Origin: an uncultured Gemella sp.
Lineage (GTDB): Bacteria; Bacillota; Bacilli; Staphylococcales; Gemellaceae
DNA length: 10,497 nt
Assembly: GCA_927911745.1 (NCBI GenBank)
Contig: CAKMQF010000106.1
Location: forward strand, 1 to 10,497
Direction of reading: 5' to 3'
Part shown: positions 1-6,572 of the stretch, piece after piece
How positions within the stretch are numbered: position 1 is the first letter of the stretch
How the letters are laid out: each line of letters starts with the position of its first letter
Notes under the pieces: model-generated
Seen by the model: the letters and a program-made list of their open reading frames with translations, nothing else
Database searches by the model: none
Told to the model about the DNA's origin: nothing
Program-made: the position numbers and the translations under genes

Positions 1-222
1 ATGTCTAGAAAAGGAACATCGGCAGATTAAATGCATTTTATGGAATCCTTCTTTGGAGTTTTGAAATCTGAGATGTATTACGGATTCGAAGATACTTTTA
101 AGAATAAATATGAATTAAAAGAAGCCATTATAGATTATATAAAATATTATAATGAAGAGAGAATAAAATTGAACTTAGGTGGATTAAGTCCTGTAACTTA
201 CAGAAGAATGAATAGAAACTAA
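1..222 (+). pseudogene. IS3-family transposase OrfB, C-terminal fragment with internal stop
   Basis: This is the end of the rve/DDE integrase domain of an IS3-family OrfB. Frame 1 reads MSRKGTSAD, then a TAA stop at 28-30, then continues as [18 protein letters not shown] and ends near [12 protein letters not shown] at 222. The segment [11 protein letters not shown] contains the last catalytic glutamate of the DDE triad, and [20 protein letters not shown] is the usual family C-terminus. Relatives have an Asp-Asn-Ala-like sequence where the stop sits. The bases gattaaatgcattttatg look like gataatgcatttatg with three extra A/T bases, which keeps the frame but creates the stop. The first two catalytic aspartates would lie upstream of the window. 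No start codon or ribosome binding site is assignable, and the ATG at position 1 is probably an internal methionine. As given it cannot make a working transposase. Confidence 0.8.
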
Positions 223-237
223 TATAAATAAAAAGAA

Positions 238-360
238 ACTTTCATTCCTTTTTACAGTTTAGATCTTCCTCCTATTTAGTCAAGGACAAGGGCTACGCCT
301 TTTAAAAAATCCTTGACTAAATAGTTCAAAAAATCTTGAATAACTGTAAGGAATGAAAGT
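238..360. repeat. Nested long palindrome in the IS tail
   Basis: Two inverted repeats are nested. The outer arms are 238-259 (ACTTTCATTCC, five T, ACAGTT) and 342-360 (AACTGTAAGGAATGAAAGT), matching except for three extra T on the left. The inner arms CTATTTAGTCAAGGA (272-286) and TCCTTGACTAAATAG (310-324) are a perfect 15-base match. A further small hairpin, AAGGGC-tac-GCCTTT, sits in the centre (about 289-303). The DNA could fold into one long cruciform or hairpin. It may act as a bidirectional terminator between the transposase and the convergent metallophosphoesterase gene, or it may be a small non-autonomous palindromic element. There is no long T tract right after the outer stem. Confidence 0.7.
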
Positions 361-426
361 CACTAAAAGTAACAAAATTTACCGACTTTAAAGTTTAAAA
401 CACTAAACAAAAATAACTTAATATTT

Positions 427-451
427 TGTCCAATTTTTTGGGTGCAGTACC
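427..451 (+). repeat. Probable right terminal inverted repeat of the IS
   Basis: The sequence TGTCCAATTTTTTGGGTGCA followed by GTACC has the form of the right end of an IS3/IS150-group element, where ends commonly read TGTCCAA...GGG...CAGT. The partner left repeat is outside the window, so the exact boundary is uncertain by a few bases. A second, looser match (AACTTTTGGGGT, about 461-472) lies just outside it. Confidence 0.5.
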
Positions 452-484
452 GAATAAACTAACTTTTGGGGTATTTTATATTAT

Positions 485-1579
485 TTATTTTCCTTCAATA
501 GTAATCATCCATACTTCACTACGAGCTGAAGTTTTGAAAGGTGGTCCCCAGAAACCATAACCCGCAGAAGTGAAGAAATGTTTACCATTAATCTTCGCGT
601 AGCCATGATCTAGGGTATAAACTACATCTGTGATGAAGTTTAATGGCCATAGTTGTCCGCGGTGAGTATGCCCAGAAAGTTGAACATCTATAGGCAATGT
701 AGCGTGATAATCAATAGCATCAGGCTGATGATCCACAAGAACGATAGTCTTATTTAAATCAACACTCTTAAGAAGGTCGGCAGTATCAAGTCTATCGCTA
801 CTGACACTTTTATCTTTACGACCTACTAATGTTATATTGTTATTAAGTGTGATGCTTTCATCAAATAGTGGGATTATCCCTGTCTTTTTAACTTCGTTTA
901 CTATTTCTAGTGCGTCACGGTCGTGATTTCCCATAGTCGTATAAACTCCTAGAGGAGCTTTTAACTTGCTAAGATTTTCTTGCATATTGCGTTTTTTATA
1001 CATAACCATATCGTCGTCCATAAGGTCTCCTGCGATAACTACAGCATCTGGCTTCTCTTCATCAACAATCTTGTTCAGTTTCTCGAGTTGAGGATTTGAG
1101 AAAAATGTTCCAAGATGAAGATCAGAGACCATAGCAATCTTAACAGGAGTATCAAGATGTTTATCTACTTTGATAGTTTTATTAATCACAGTAGGAGAGT
1201 ATGCCCAAAATAGTCCCAAAGCAGTCATACCTAATAAATATAGAGCAGTTATGCTTAAACTAATTCCTTGAGAAAGATTTAATTTAAAGATTTTCAGTAA
1301 TAACTTAGCGACCAATAAAATAACACCTATGACAGCACCATTTAGGAAGTAGAAGTACCAAACGTTTCCGTAGTTTACCCAAGGTGCACCTAATCTTAGC
1401 ATATAAGCTACGATAGAAAAGTTAGCAACGATAAATAGCGCTATACCAATAGCTAATTTAACCTTAGTGGGAACAAAAGGTGAGATCATCCATTTTAAAC
1501 CTAGCCACATCAGAAATACGAGTATTTCATATACTGCGAATACACCGATAAAACCAGCGATAAATTTCCAATTATTCAA
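485..1579 (-). CDS. Membrane-anchored metallophosphoesterase (YkuE/YaeI-like)
   Basis: A 364-residue protein of the calcineurin-like phosphoesterase superfamily, a two-metal hydrolase probably facing the outside of the membrane. Four hydrophobic segments come first (about residues 5-31, 41-62, 73-98 and 106-128), followed by the catalytic domain from about 145. The full metal-binding set is visible: VSDLHLG (D153, H155), GDL (184-186, D185), GNHD (217-220), DHQPD (H284) and GHTHRGQ (303-309). Bacterial relatives act on phosphodiesters or lipid-linked phosphates; the substrate here cannot be read from sequence. The start is a TTG at 1577-1579, chosen because GGAGGAG lies 8 bases upstream and the first residues lead straight into a membrane segment. 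It follows typA on the same strand but is separated from it by a terminator and a hairpin cluster, so it probably has its own promoter. No terminator is seen in the 33 bases between its stop and the IS end. Confidence 0.85.
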   Translation of the reverse strand: MNNWKFIAGFIGVFAVYEILVFLMWLGLKWMISPFVPTKVKLAIGIALFIVANFSIVAYMLRLGAPWVNYGNVWYFYFLNGAVIGVILLVAKLLLKIFKLNLSQGISLSITALYLLGMTALGLFWAYSPTVINKTIKVDKHLDTPVKIAMVSDLHLGTFFSNPQLEKLNKIVDEEKPDAVVIAGDLMDDDMVMYKKRNMQENLSKLKAPLGVYTTMGNHDRDALEIVNEVKKTGIIPLFDESITLNNNITLVGRKDKSVSSDRLDTADLLKSVDLNKTIVLVDHQPDAIDYHATLPIDVQLSGHTHRGQLWPLNFITDVVYTLDHGYAKINGKHFFTSAGYGFWGPPFKTSARSEVWMITIEGK

Positions 1580-1587
1580 TATTAATT

Positions 1588-1594
1588 CTCCTCC
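1588..1594 (-). promoter_or_regulatory. Shine-Dalgarno site fixing a TTG start
   Basis: On the minus strand GGAGGAG is followed by AATTAATA and then TTG AAT AAT. The near-perfect ribosome binding site at 8-base spacing is what supports the rare TTG start of the metallophosphoesterase. Confidence 0.75.
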
Positions 1595-1601
1595 AAACTA
1601 T

Positions 1602-1630
1602 TTAATAACAAATGTAAGGGAGTGACTCAA
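1602..1630 (-). promoter_or_regulatory. Candidate promoter of the metallophosphoesterase gene
   Basis: Minus-strand -35 TTGAGT (1625-1630), a 17-base spacer, and -10 TATTAA (1602-1607). Each box matches the sigma-A consensus at four of six positions. The -35 box falls inside the left arm of the adjacent palindrome, so the palindrome may supply part of the promoter. Transcription would start around 1595, at the edge of the ribosome binding site, which makes the leader very short. Confidence 0.35.
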
Positions 1631-1789
1631 AAATCATGATTTCGGAGAAACAAGATTTTGTTGAGTCACCCCCGCACAGTTTATTAGATATCTAAAAAGC
1701 TTTCATAAAGCGAATTTAGATATCAATAAACCACTGCGTCTATGAGTTATCATAGACACTTTTTTAATTTAGGACTTTTGGATCAGTCC
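1618..1789. repeat. Cluster of four consecutive intergenic hairpins
   Basis: Four inverted repeats lie end to end in the typA-metallophosphoesterase gap. (1) GGGAGTGACTCAA (1618-1630) with TTGAGTCACCCCC (1661-1673), one mismatch, plus an inner AAAATC/GATTTT pairing. (2) GTTTATTAGATATCTAAA (1679-1696) with TTTAGATATCAATAAAC (1715-1731), one base missing, and an inner GCTTT-cat-AAAGC hairpin. (3) GTCTATG (1738-1744) with CATAGAC (1751-1757), followed on the plus strand by a T run. (4) GGACT (1772-1776) with AGTCC (1785-1789), followed on the plus strand by ATTTTT. The density of palindromes suggests a composite extragenic palindromic element rather than a single terminator. No gene is seen in it. 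Confidence 0.7.
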
Positions 1790-1808
1790 CATTTTTAATA
1801 ATGCCATA

Positions 1809-1847
1809 CAAAAAAACTTTCGAAATAGTTACCTACTTCGAAAGTTT
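1809..1847 (-). terminator. Rho-independent terminator of typA
   Basis: On the minus strand, just after the typA stop, AAACTTTCGAA (1837-1847) pairs perfectly with TTCGAAAGTTT (1814-1824) around a 12-base loop, and a run of T (plus-strand A run, 1810-1816) follows. This is a standard intrinsic terminator 9 bases beyond the TAG stop. Confidence 0.85.
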
Positions 1848-1855
1848 CTTTATTT

Positions 1856-3701
1856 CTATTCTTCTGAATATTTTGCTTTACGAGCTGCTTTTTCACGAGC
1901 TGCTTTATCTAATTCTTTTTTACGTAGACGAATTGACTCTGGAGTTACCTCTAAGTATTCATCATCACTTAGGTACTCAAGACTTTCTTCTAAAGTCATA
2001 ATACGAGCTTTTTTAAGTGTTACTGTTTGGTCTTTTGTAGAAGAACGTACGTTTGTTTGAGCTTTAGCTTTTGTGATGTTAACTGTTAAGTCATTTTCAC
2101 GGCTGTTTTCTCCAACAATCATACCACCGTATACATCCGTACCTGGCTCAATAAATACTGTACCACGATCTTCTAAGCTTGAGATAGAGTACGCTGTAGC
2201 TTGACCATTTTCAAGAGCTACTAATACACCATTACGACGTCCACCAACACGCCCTTTTTGCATTGGTTGGTAAGAATCGAATGTGTGGTTAATAATACCA
2301 TATCCTTTAGTCATAGACATGAATTCTGTAGAGTATCCGATAAGTCCACGAGCTGGGACATTAAAGATAAGACGAGTTTGTCCATTTCCATCAGCTTGCA
2401 TATCTACCATATCACCTTTACGTTGACCTAATGATTCGATAACAGCACCAACACTTTCATCCGGTACATCAACTTGAACACGCTCAACTGGCTCACAATC
2501 TACACCATCTATGTTACGGATAATTACTTCTGGTTTAGATACTTGAAGCTCGTAACCTTCACGACGTAAGTTTTCGATAAGAATTGATAAGTGAAGTTCT
2601 CCACGTCCACTTACTACCCAAGAATCACTTGTATTAGGTTCTACACGTAATGAAACGTCTGTTTCTAATTGTTGCATTAATCTATCTTCTAATTTACGAG
2701 CTGTAACAAATTTTACCTTCTTTACCAGCAAATGGTGAGTTATTAACTAAGAAAGTCATTTGTAGTGTTGGTTCATCAATGTGAAGTATTGGTAATGCTT
2801 CTTGGTGATCTGTTGGACAAACTGTTTCCCCAACGTTAATATCATCCATACCACTTACTGCAACGATATCCCCTGCATGCGCTTCTTGAATTTCTTCACG
2901 TTTTAATCCAAAGTAACCAAAAATCTTAGTTACACGGAAGTTTTTCACTGTTCCATCAAGTTTCATAAGAGAAACTGATTCTCCTACTTTCATACTTCCA
3001 CGGAATACACGTCCAATACCAATACGTCCAACATAGTCATTATAATCTAATAATGCTACTTGGAATTGAAGTGGTTCATCTCTATTATCTTTTGGTGCTG
3101 GAACGTAATCAATTACTGTTTCATATAAACATTGCATGTTTTCTTCTTGCGCACTTGGATCACTTTCTAAAGAAGCTGTTCCGTTAATAGCTGATGCATA
3201 AACAACTGGGAATTCAAGTTGCTCATCATTTGCACCTAATTCGATAAATAAATCAATAACTTCGTCTACTACTTCCTCTGGACGAGCTGATGGTTTATCA
3301 ATTTTGTTTACAACAACAATTGGTTTTAAGTTTTGTTCTAAAGCTTTTTTAAGAACGAAACGAGTTTGAGGCATTGTTCCTTCGTAAGCATCTACTACTA
3401 AAAGAACACCATCTACCATTTTCATGATACGCTCTACTTCACCACCGAAGTCTGCGTGTCCTGGTGTATCAAGAATGTTAATTCTTTTTCCTTTATAATC
3501 AATAGCTGTATTTTTTGCTAGGATTGTAATACCACGTTCTCTTTCTAAATCGTTAGAGTCCATAGCTCTTTCTTCTACGTGCTCGTTTGAGCGGAAAATT
3601 CCTGATTGTTTTAATAGCTCATCAACTAATGTAGTTTTACCGTGGTCAACGTGGGCTATAATTGCTATATTTCTAACATCATCTCTTAATTGTACTGACA
3701 T
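1856..3701 (-). CDS. typA: Translational GTPase TypA/BipA, interrupted by one frameshift
   Basis: A ribosome-associated GTPase of the elongation factor family, involved in 50S subunit assembly and stress or cold growth in bacteria where it has been studied. The N-terminal part shows G1 AHVDHGKT (16-23), switch ERGIT (55-59), G3 DTPGH (78-82) and G4 NKID (132-135). Domain 2, the EF-G-like domains and the BipA-specific C-terminus follow. The frame breaks at 2711-2714: the coding strand reads GGT AAA ATT TGT, giving G-K-I-C-Y-S-S-stop, where one A fewer gives G-K-F-V-T-A-R-K, the family sequence, and runs on to KYSEE at 1858. Joined, the product is 614 residues, the normal TypA length, so nothing but one base is wrong. 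ATG at 3701 is preceded by AAGGAG seven bases upstream. As written, only a 335-residue N-terminal protein could be made. A sequencing error in the A run is the likelier reading. Confidence 0.93.
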
Positions 3702-3746
3702 TTTTATCTCCTTGTTCTTACTTTATAAAATATATATAATCTTAAA

Positions 3747-3775
3747 TTTATATAGTATTTAATCTAACTTATCAA
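3747..3775 (-). promoter_or_regulatory. Promoter of typA
   Basis: Minus-strand -35 TTGATA (3770-3775), exactly 17 bases, then -10 TATAAA (3747-3752); each box has five of six sigma-A consensus bases. The expected transcription start is near 3740, giving a leader of about 40 bases before the typA ATG. Confidence 0.6.
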
Positions 3776-3811
3776 TAATACCACTATTTTTCTTGATTGT
3801 AAACAAATATA

Positions 3812-3852
3812 CTAACGAAATTACTTTAATTTAAGATATTTTTTTTCGTTAG
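3812..3852. repeat. Inverted repeat between lctP and typA
   Basis: CTAACGAAA (3812-3820) and TTTCGTTAG (3844-3852) match perfectly across a 23-base AT-rich spacer. It sits upstream of the typA promoter and downstream of the lctP terminator. It could be a protein-binding site, or chance in AT-rich DNA. Confidence 0.45.
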
Positions 3853-3865
3853 CACTTTCACTAAT

Positions 3866-3896
3866 AAAAAAGAAGATCAAGTATAACTCGATCTTC
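3866..3896 (-). terminator. Rho-independent terminator of lctP
   Basis: On the minus strand GAAGATCGAG (3887-3896) pairs with CTTGATCTTC (3872-3881), ten pairs including one G:U, around a 5-base loop. It is followed by six T (plus-strand A run 3866-3871). It lies 18 bases after the lctP TAA stop. Confidence 0.85.
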
Positions 3897-3914
3897 CTTA
3901 ATACTATTCTTTTA

Positions 3915-5570
3915 TTATGGGTGTACTGGAATCATCCATCCAAGTACTCTAGTTGATTGAAGTGCAACGATAGCACACACAATTATTAACAGGATGAAAC
4001 TGTGTTTAACTGTAAATTTAAGTAAGTCTGACTCTCTACCTACTAGACCAACCGCTGCAGCTGCTACTGCGATAGATTGTGGAGAAATCATTTTACCTAC
4101 TACTCCTCCAGATGCGTTAGCTGCTACCGCTAATAATGGATCCATTCCTACTTGGCTAGCTGTAACTTGTTGTAATTTAGCAAATAGTAAGTTAGCTGAT
4201 GTATCAGAACCAGTAATGAACACTCCAATCCATCCAAGAGCTGGTGATAGGAATTTAAATGCTCCACCTGTTGCTGCTAGCGCGTATCCTAGAGTATTAG
4301 ACATACCTGATGCATTCATAATGTATGCAAATCCTACTACGAAACAGATTGTTAACAATGCAATTTTAACTTCATTAAATGTTTGAATAAAAGTTGCACC
4401 TGCATCTTTCCAACTAATTTTTATGATGAATTTAGAGATAAGTGCTGCAACAAGAATCGCTGTACCAATTGACCCTACTAAATCTAATTTGAATACCGCT
4501 GCAATTTCTTTACCAGATACTGAGCTGATAATGTTATTGTGGATATATGGAACCTTCGGATTTAAAGCGATAGTTTTGAAGAATGCTTTTGAAGATTTCA
4601 TTGTCCAAATGAAGATAACGAATGTTAATACGATGAATGGAGACCAAGCAACTACTACTTCTTTTAAGCTGTGTTTTGATTCAACCGCAATTTCTTGATC
4701 AGCTTCTTTTTCATCTGCGAATCTCCAAGTTGTTTTTGGTTTCCAGAATTGAAGTAAAACAACCATTGAAATTAATGATACTAATGATGAAAGAATATCT
4801 GGTAATTGTTCTCCCATGTAGTTAGAACTCACAAATTGTGCAAGTGCAAATGATCCACCTGATACTAATAATGCAGGCCATACTTCTAATGTTTTCTTGA
4901 ATCCAGCCATGATTAATACTAGGTAGAATGGAATAAAGATAGATACTAGAGGTAATTGACGTCCGATCATCGCTGCAATTTCTGCAGCTGCGATTGGAGA
5001 ACCATTAGCGTATGTAGCTAATCCGTCCATCGCTGTTACTGGTGCTCCTACAGCTCCAAATGCTACTGGCGCTGTGTTAGCGATTAAACAAACACCTGCT
5101 GCGTAAAGTGGTTTGAATCCTAAACCTACTAATAATGAAGCTGTGATTGCTACTGGTGCACCAAATCCTGCTGCTCCCTCTAAGAAAGCTCCGAATGAGA
5201 ATGCGATGATTAATGCTTGGATACGACGGTCATCTGTTAATGAAGTAATACTATCTCTAATAATACCGAAGTGACCTGTTTTAACTGTCATTTTGTATAA
5301 GAACACTGATGTTAAAATAATCCAACCGATAGGCATTACACCGTAAACCATACCATGAAACGTTGAAAATACTGCAAATTGGAACGGCATTTTAAAGAAA
5401 AAGACTGCAATTATAATTGCTAGTAATAAAGTTAACAATCCTGTTAACCATCCCTTAACCTTGAATCCTGCAAGTGCTACTAAATAAAACACAATCGGAA
5501 TTAATGCAACAAGTGCAGAAATATATAAATTATCAGCCACAGGCTGTAATAACTGAGTGAATTTTTCCAT
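3915..5570 (-). CDS. lctP: L-lactate permease (LctP family)
   Basis: A 551-residue polytopic inner-membrane transporter of the lactate permease family (TC 2.A.14), expected to move L-lactate, and often glycolate, with protons. Hydrophobic helices run through most of the chain, with a single clearly hydrophilic stretch around residues 283-307 (FADEKEADQEIAVESKHS). Family signatures include GAFLEGAAGFGAPV (127-140), NTAPVAFGAVGAPV (165-178) and NASGGVVGKMISPQS (485-499). Length is normal for the family and the frame is intact. ATG at 5570 is preceded by AAAGGAGA with about 9 bases spacing. It stands alone as a single-gene unit with its own terminator and a long upstream region (5571-5822) holding a probable promoter and a palindrome that may be a carbon-catabolite control site. 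Lactate oxidation genes are not visible in the window, so whether it takes up or exports lactate is not decided. Confidence 0.95.
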   Translation of the reverse strand: MEKFTQLLQPVADNLYISALVALIPIVFYLVALAGFKVKGWLTGLLTLLLAIIIAVFFFKMPFQFAVFSTFHGMVYGVMPIGWIILTSVFLYKMTVKTGHFGIIRDSITSLTDDRRIQALIIAFSFGAFLEGAAGFGAPVAITASLLVGLGFKPLYAAGVCLIANTAPVAFGAVGAPVTAMDGLATYANGSPIAAAEIAAMIGRQLPLVSIFIPFYLVLIMAGFKKTLEVWPALLVSGGSFALAQFVSSNYMGEQLPDILSSLVSLISMVVLLQFWKPKTTWRFADEKEADQEIAVESKHSLKEVVVAWSPFIVLTFVIFIWTMKSSKAFFKTIALNPKVPYIHNNIISSVSGKEIAAVFKLDLVGSIGTAILVAALISKFIIKISWKDAGATFIQTFNEVKIALLTICFVVGFAYIMNASGMSNTLGYALAATGGAFKFLSPALGWIGVFITGSDTSANLLFAKLQQVTASQVGMDPLLAVAANASGGVVGKMISPQSIAVAAAAVGLVGRESDLLKFTVKHSFILLIIVCAIVALQSTRVLGWMIPVHP

Positions 5571-5624
5571 GAATACACTTCTCCTTTGTATAAATATATT
5601 TTGTTAGGTTTGTGAAAATCTATT

Positions 5625-5630
5625 ATTATA
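5625..5630 (-). promoter_or_regulatory. Isolated -10-like box close to lctP
   Basis: A perfect minus-strand TATAAT lies about 55 bases before the lctP start, but the region 17 bases upstream (TAGTTA) is a poor -35. In DNA this AT-rich a TATAAT alone is weak evidence. It may be a secondary promoter. Confidence 0.2.
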
Positions 5631-5814
5631 AATAACAAAGTTATATATTAACTAAAAATCAAATATTGTAATAATTCATCTTTAATTTATCTTAGAATAA
5701 AACCTTCTATTTTTCCAATCAGATATATAACAGTTTTTCATCTGTTCTATTTTTTACTACTTATACCATATATTTGATAGTATTTATTTAATGATTTTCT
5801 TGATTACATTTAAT

Positions 5815-5847
5815 ATTGTAGCACGCTTTCATTTAAAAGTAAAGCGT
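5815..5847 (-). promoter_or_regulatory. Probable lctP promoter overlapped by a palindromic operator (cre-like half)
   Basis: The minus strand has -35 TTTACT (5838-5843), a 17-base spacer, and -10 TACAAT (5815-5820) preceded by TG-C, an extended -10. A palindrome, AACGCTTT...AAAGCGT (arms at 5841-5847 and 5823-5829), spans from the -35 to just upstream of the -10. The segment TGAAAGCG matches the left half of the CcpA cre consensus TGWNANCGNTNWCA; the right half fits poorly. A repressor bound here would block the polymerase. The message would have a leader of about 238 bases before lctP. Confidence 0.45.
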
Positions 5848-5854
5848 TTTTTTT
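5823..5854 (+). terminator. Terminator-shaped hairpin on the plus strand
   Basis: The same palindrome read on the plus strand is ACGCTTT (5823-5829), an 11-base loop, AAAGCGT (5841-5847), then eight T (5847-5854): the exact shape of an intrinsic terminator. No plus-strand gene is seen upstream of it, so either it ends an unannotated small RNA or the T run is incidental to an operator. Confidence 0.35.
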
Positions 5855-5862
5855 AGTTATTT

Positions 5863-6022
5863 TTACAACATTTTTAAAAAATCCTTATTTATCAATGGAA
5901 AAACTATACTTTTTTTTGAAAATTTTTCTTAACTTTTTTTATAACAGTTCCTTAAATCAATTTATAAACTTTGTTTTATTCAAAATTCAATTTATGTTAC
6001 TACTATTTTTGTACACTATATA
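5863..6022. other. AT-rich non-coding stretch
   Basis: The rest of the 525-base gap between lctP and smpB is extremely AT-rich with long A and T runs. I see no tRNA, no tmRNA (none of the conserved tRNA-like ends) and no credible gene. A 60-codon plus-strand frame at 5895-6077 is dominated by Phe, Leu, Asn and Lys from base composition and has no ribosome binding site. Confidence 0.5.
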
Positions 6023-6062
6023 TAAAAAAAAACATATCGTAGTTAATATAAACACGATATGT
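6023..6062 (-). terminator. Rho-independent terminator of smpB
   Basis: On the minus strand ACATATCGT (6054-6062) pairs perfectly with ACGATATGT (6032-6040) around a 13-base loop. It is followed by at least eight T (plus-strand A run 6024-6032). It lies about 35 bases after the smpB stop and closes the rnr-smpB unit. Confidence 0.8.
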
Positions 6063-6096
6063 CTTCTATATTTTTAATGAAATAATATTCAGTTAT

Positions 6097-6561
6097 TTAA
6101 TATTTCTGCTTATCTTTTAGAACTCGATTAATTTCTTTATTTGCTTCTTTTTGCTTCAATACATGGCGTTTATCGTAGTTTTTCTTACCTTTAGCAACAC
6201 CGATTAATAGCTTTGCATAGCCATTTTTAATATAAAGCTTCAGCGGAACTATACTCATCCCTATTTCGTTTTGTACATTAGTTAATGAAGCAATTTGTTT
6301 TTTCTTTAATAATAATTTTCTTACTCTTAATGGTTCATGATTAAATCTATTTCCCTCTTCAAAATGAGAAATATGCATATTGTAGACAAACATTTCTCCC
6401 CGTCTTGTTTGGCAGTATGAATCTTTTAAATTGATTCTCCCTCTTCTAATGGATTTAATTTCTGTACCAGTTAAAACTAATCCTGCTTCATAAGTTTCTT
6501 CTATAAAATAATCATGATTGGCTTTTTTATTTTGGGCAATAACTTTTATTTCTTTATCCAT
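6097..6561 (-). CDS. smpB: SsrA-binding protein SmpB
   Basis: A 154-residue SmpB, the small basic partner of tmRNA that delivers it to stalled ribosomes in trans-translation. Visible family signatures: an N-terminal [20 protein letters not shown] (12-31), then [10 protein letters not shown] (32-41), the central oligonucleotide-binding fold, KGKKNYDKR (124-132) and a lysine-rich C-terminal tail that inserts in the ribosomal A/mRNA channel. Length is typical. The frame is intact. ATG at 6561 starts 11 bases after the rnr stop, and its GAGG ribosome binding site overlaps that stop, so translation is probably coupled to rnr. This order is common in Firmicutes and fits the joint work of both proteins in clearing defective mRNA. 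The ssrA (tmRNA) gene often lies next downstream, but it is not present in the window. Confidence 0.96.
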   Translation of the reverse strand: MDKEIKVIAQNKKANHDYFIEETYEAGLVLTGTEIKSIRRGRINLKDSYCQTRRGEMFVYNMHISHFEEGNRFNHEPLRVRKLLLKKKQIASLTNVQNEIGMSIVPLKLYIKNGYAKLLIGVAKGKKNYDKRHVLKQKEANKEINRVLKDKQKY

Positions 6562-6572
6562 AATCTAATCCT

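Larger units (their letters stand above)
1..451 (+). mobile_element. IS3-family (IS150-like) insertion sequence, right-hand remnant
   Basis: The left edge of the window cuts into an insertion sequence. What remains is the C-terminal end of an IS3-type transposase (1-222), about 200 bases of non-coding DNA, and a probable right terminal inverted repeat near 427-451 (TGTCCAATTTTTTGGGTGCA followed by GTAC). That repeat resembles the TGTCCAA...GGG...CAGTAC ends I know from IS150-like elements. In this family the transposase normally stops very close to the terminal repeat. Here the gap is about 200 bases and is largely filled by a nested palindrome, so the element may be degraded or may have received a second insertion. 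The left end lies outside the window and no target duplication can be checked. Confidence 0.65.

Noticed and set aside
461..472. AACTTTTGGGGT just outside the IS end, possible second IS terminus
   Set aside because: It resembles the inner part of IS3-type ends but is only 12 bases and has no partner; too short to call.
1801..2001. Plus-strand open frame of 66 codons
   Set aside because: It begins in the typA terminator and is otherwise antisense to the typA 3' end.
2694..2731. Programmed ribosomal frameshift in typA
   Set aside because: There is no slippery heptamer plus downstream structure that I can identify, TypA is not known to use recoding, and similar single-base breaks occur in other genes in the window.
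3994..4698. Plus-strand open frames of 130 and 91 codons
   Set aside because: They lie wholly inside lctP on the opposite strand and read like antisense translation of a membrane protein, with no ribosome binding sites.
5895..6077. 60-codon plus-strand open frame in the lctP-smpB gap
   Set aside because: Composition is only Phe, Leu, Asn, Lys, Ile and Tyr from AT-rich DNA, there is no ribosome binding site, and it runs through the smpB terminator.
5571..6096. Possible tmRNA (ssrA) gene next to smpB
   Set aside because: ssrA often follows smpB, but this gap lacks any GC-containing tRNA-like ends or a recognisable tag frame; it is too AT-rich throughout.
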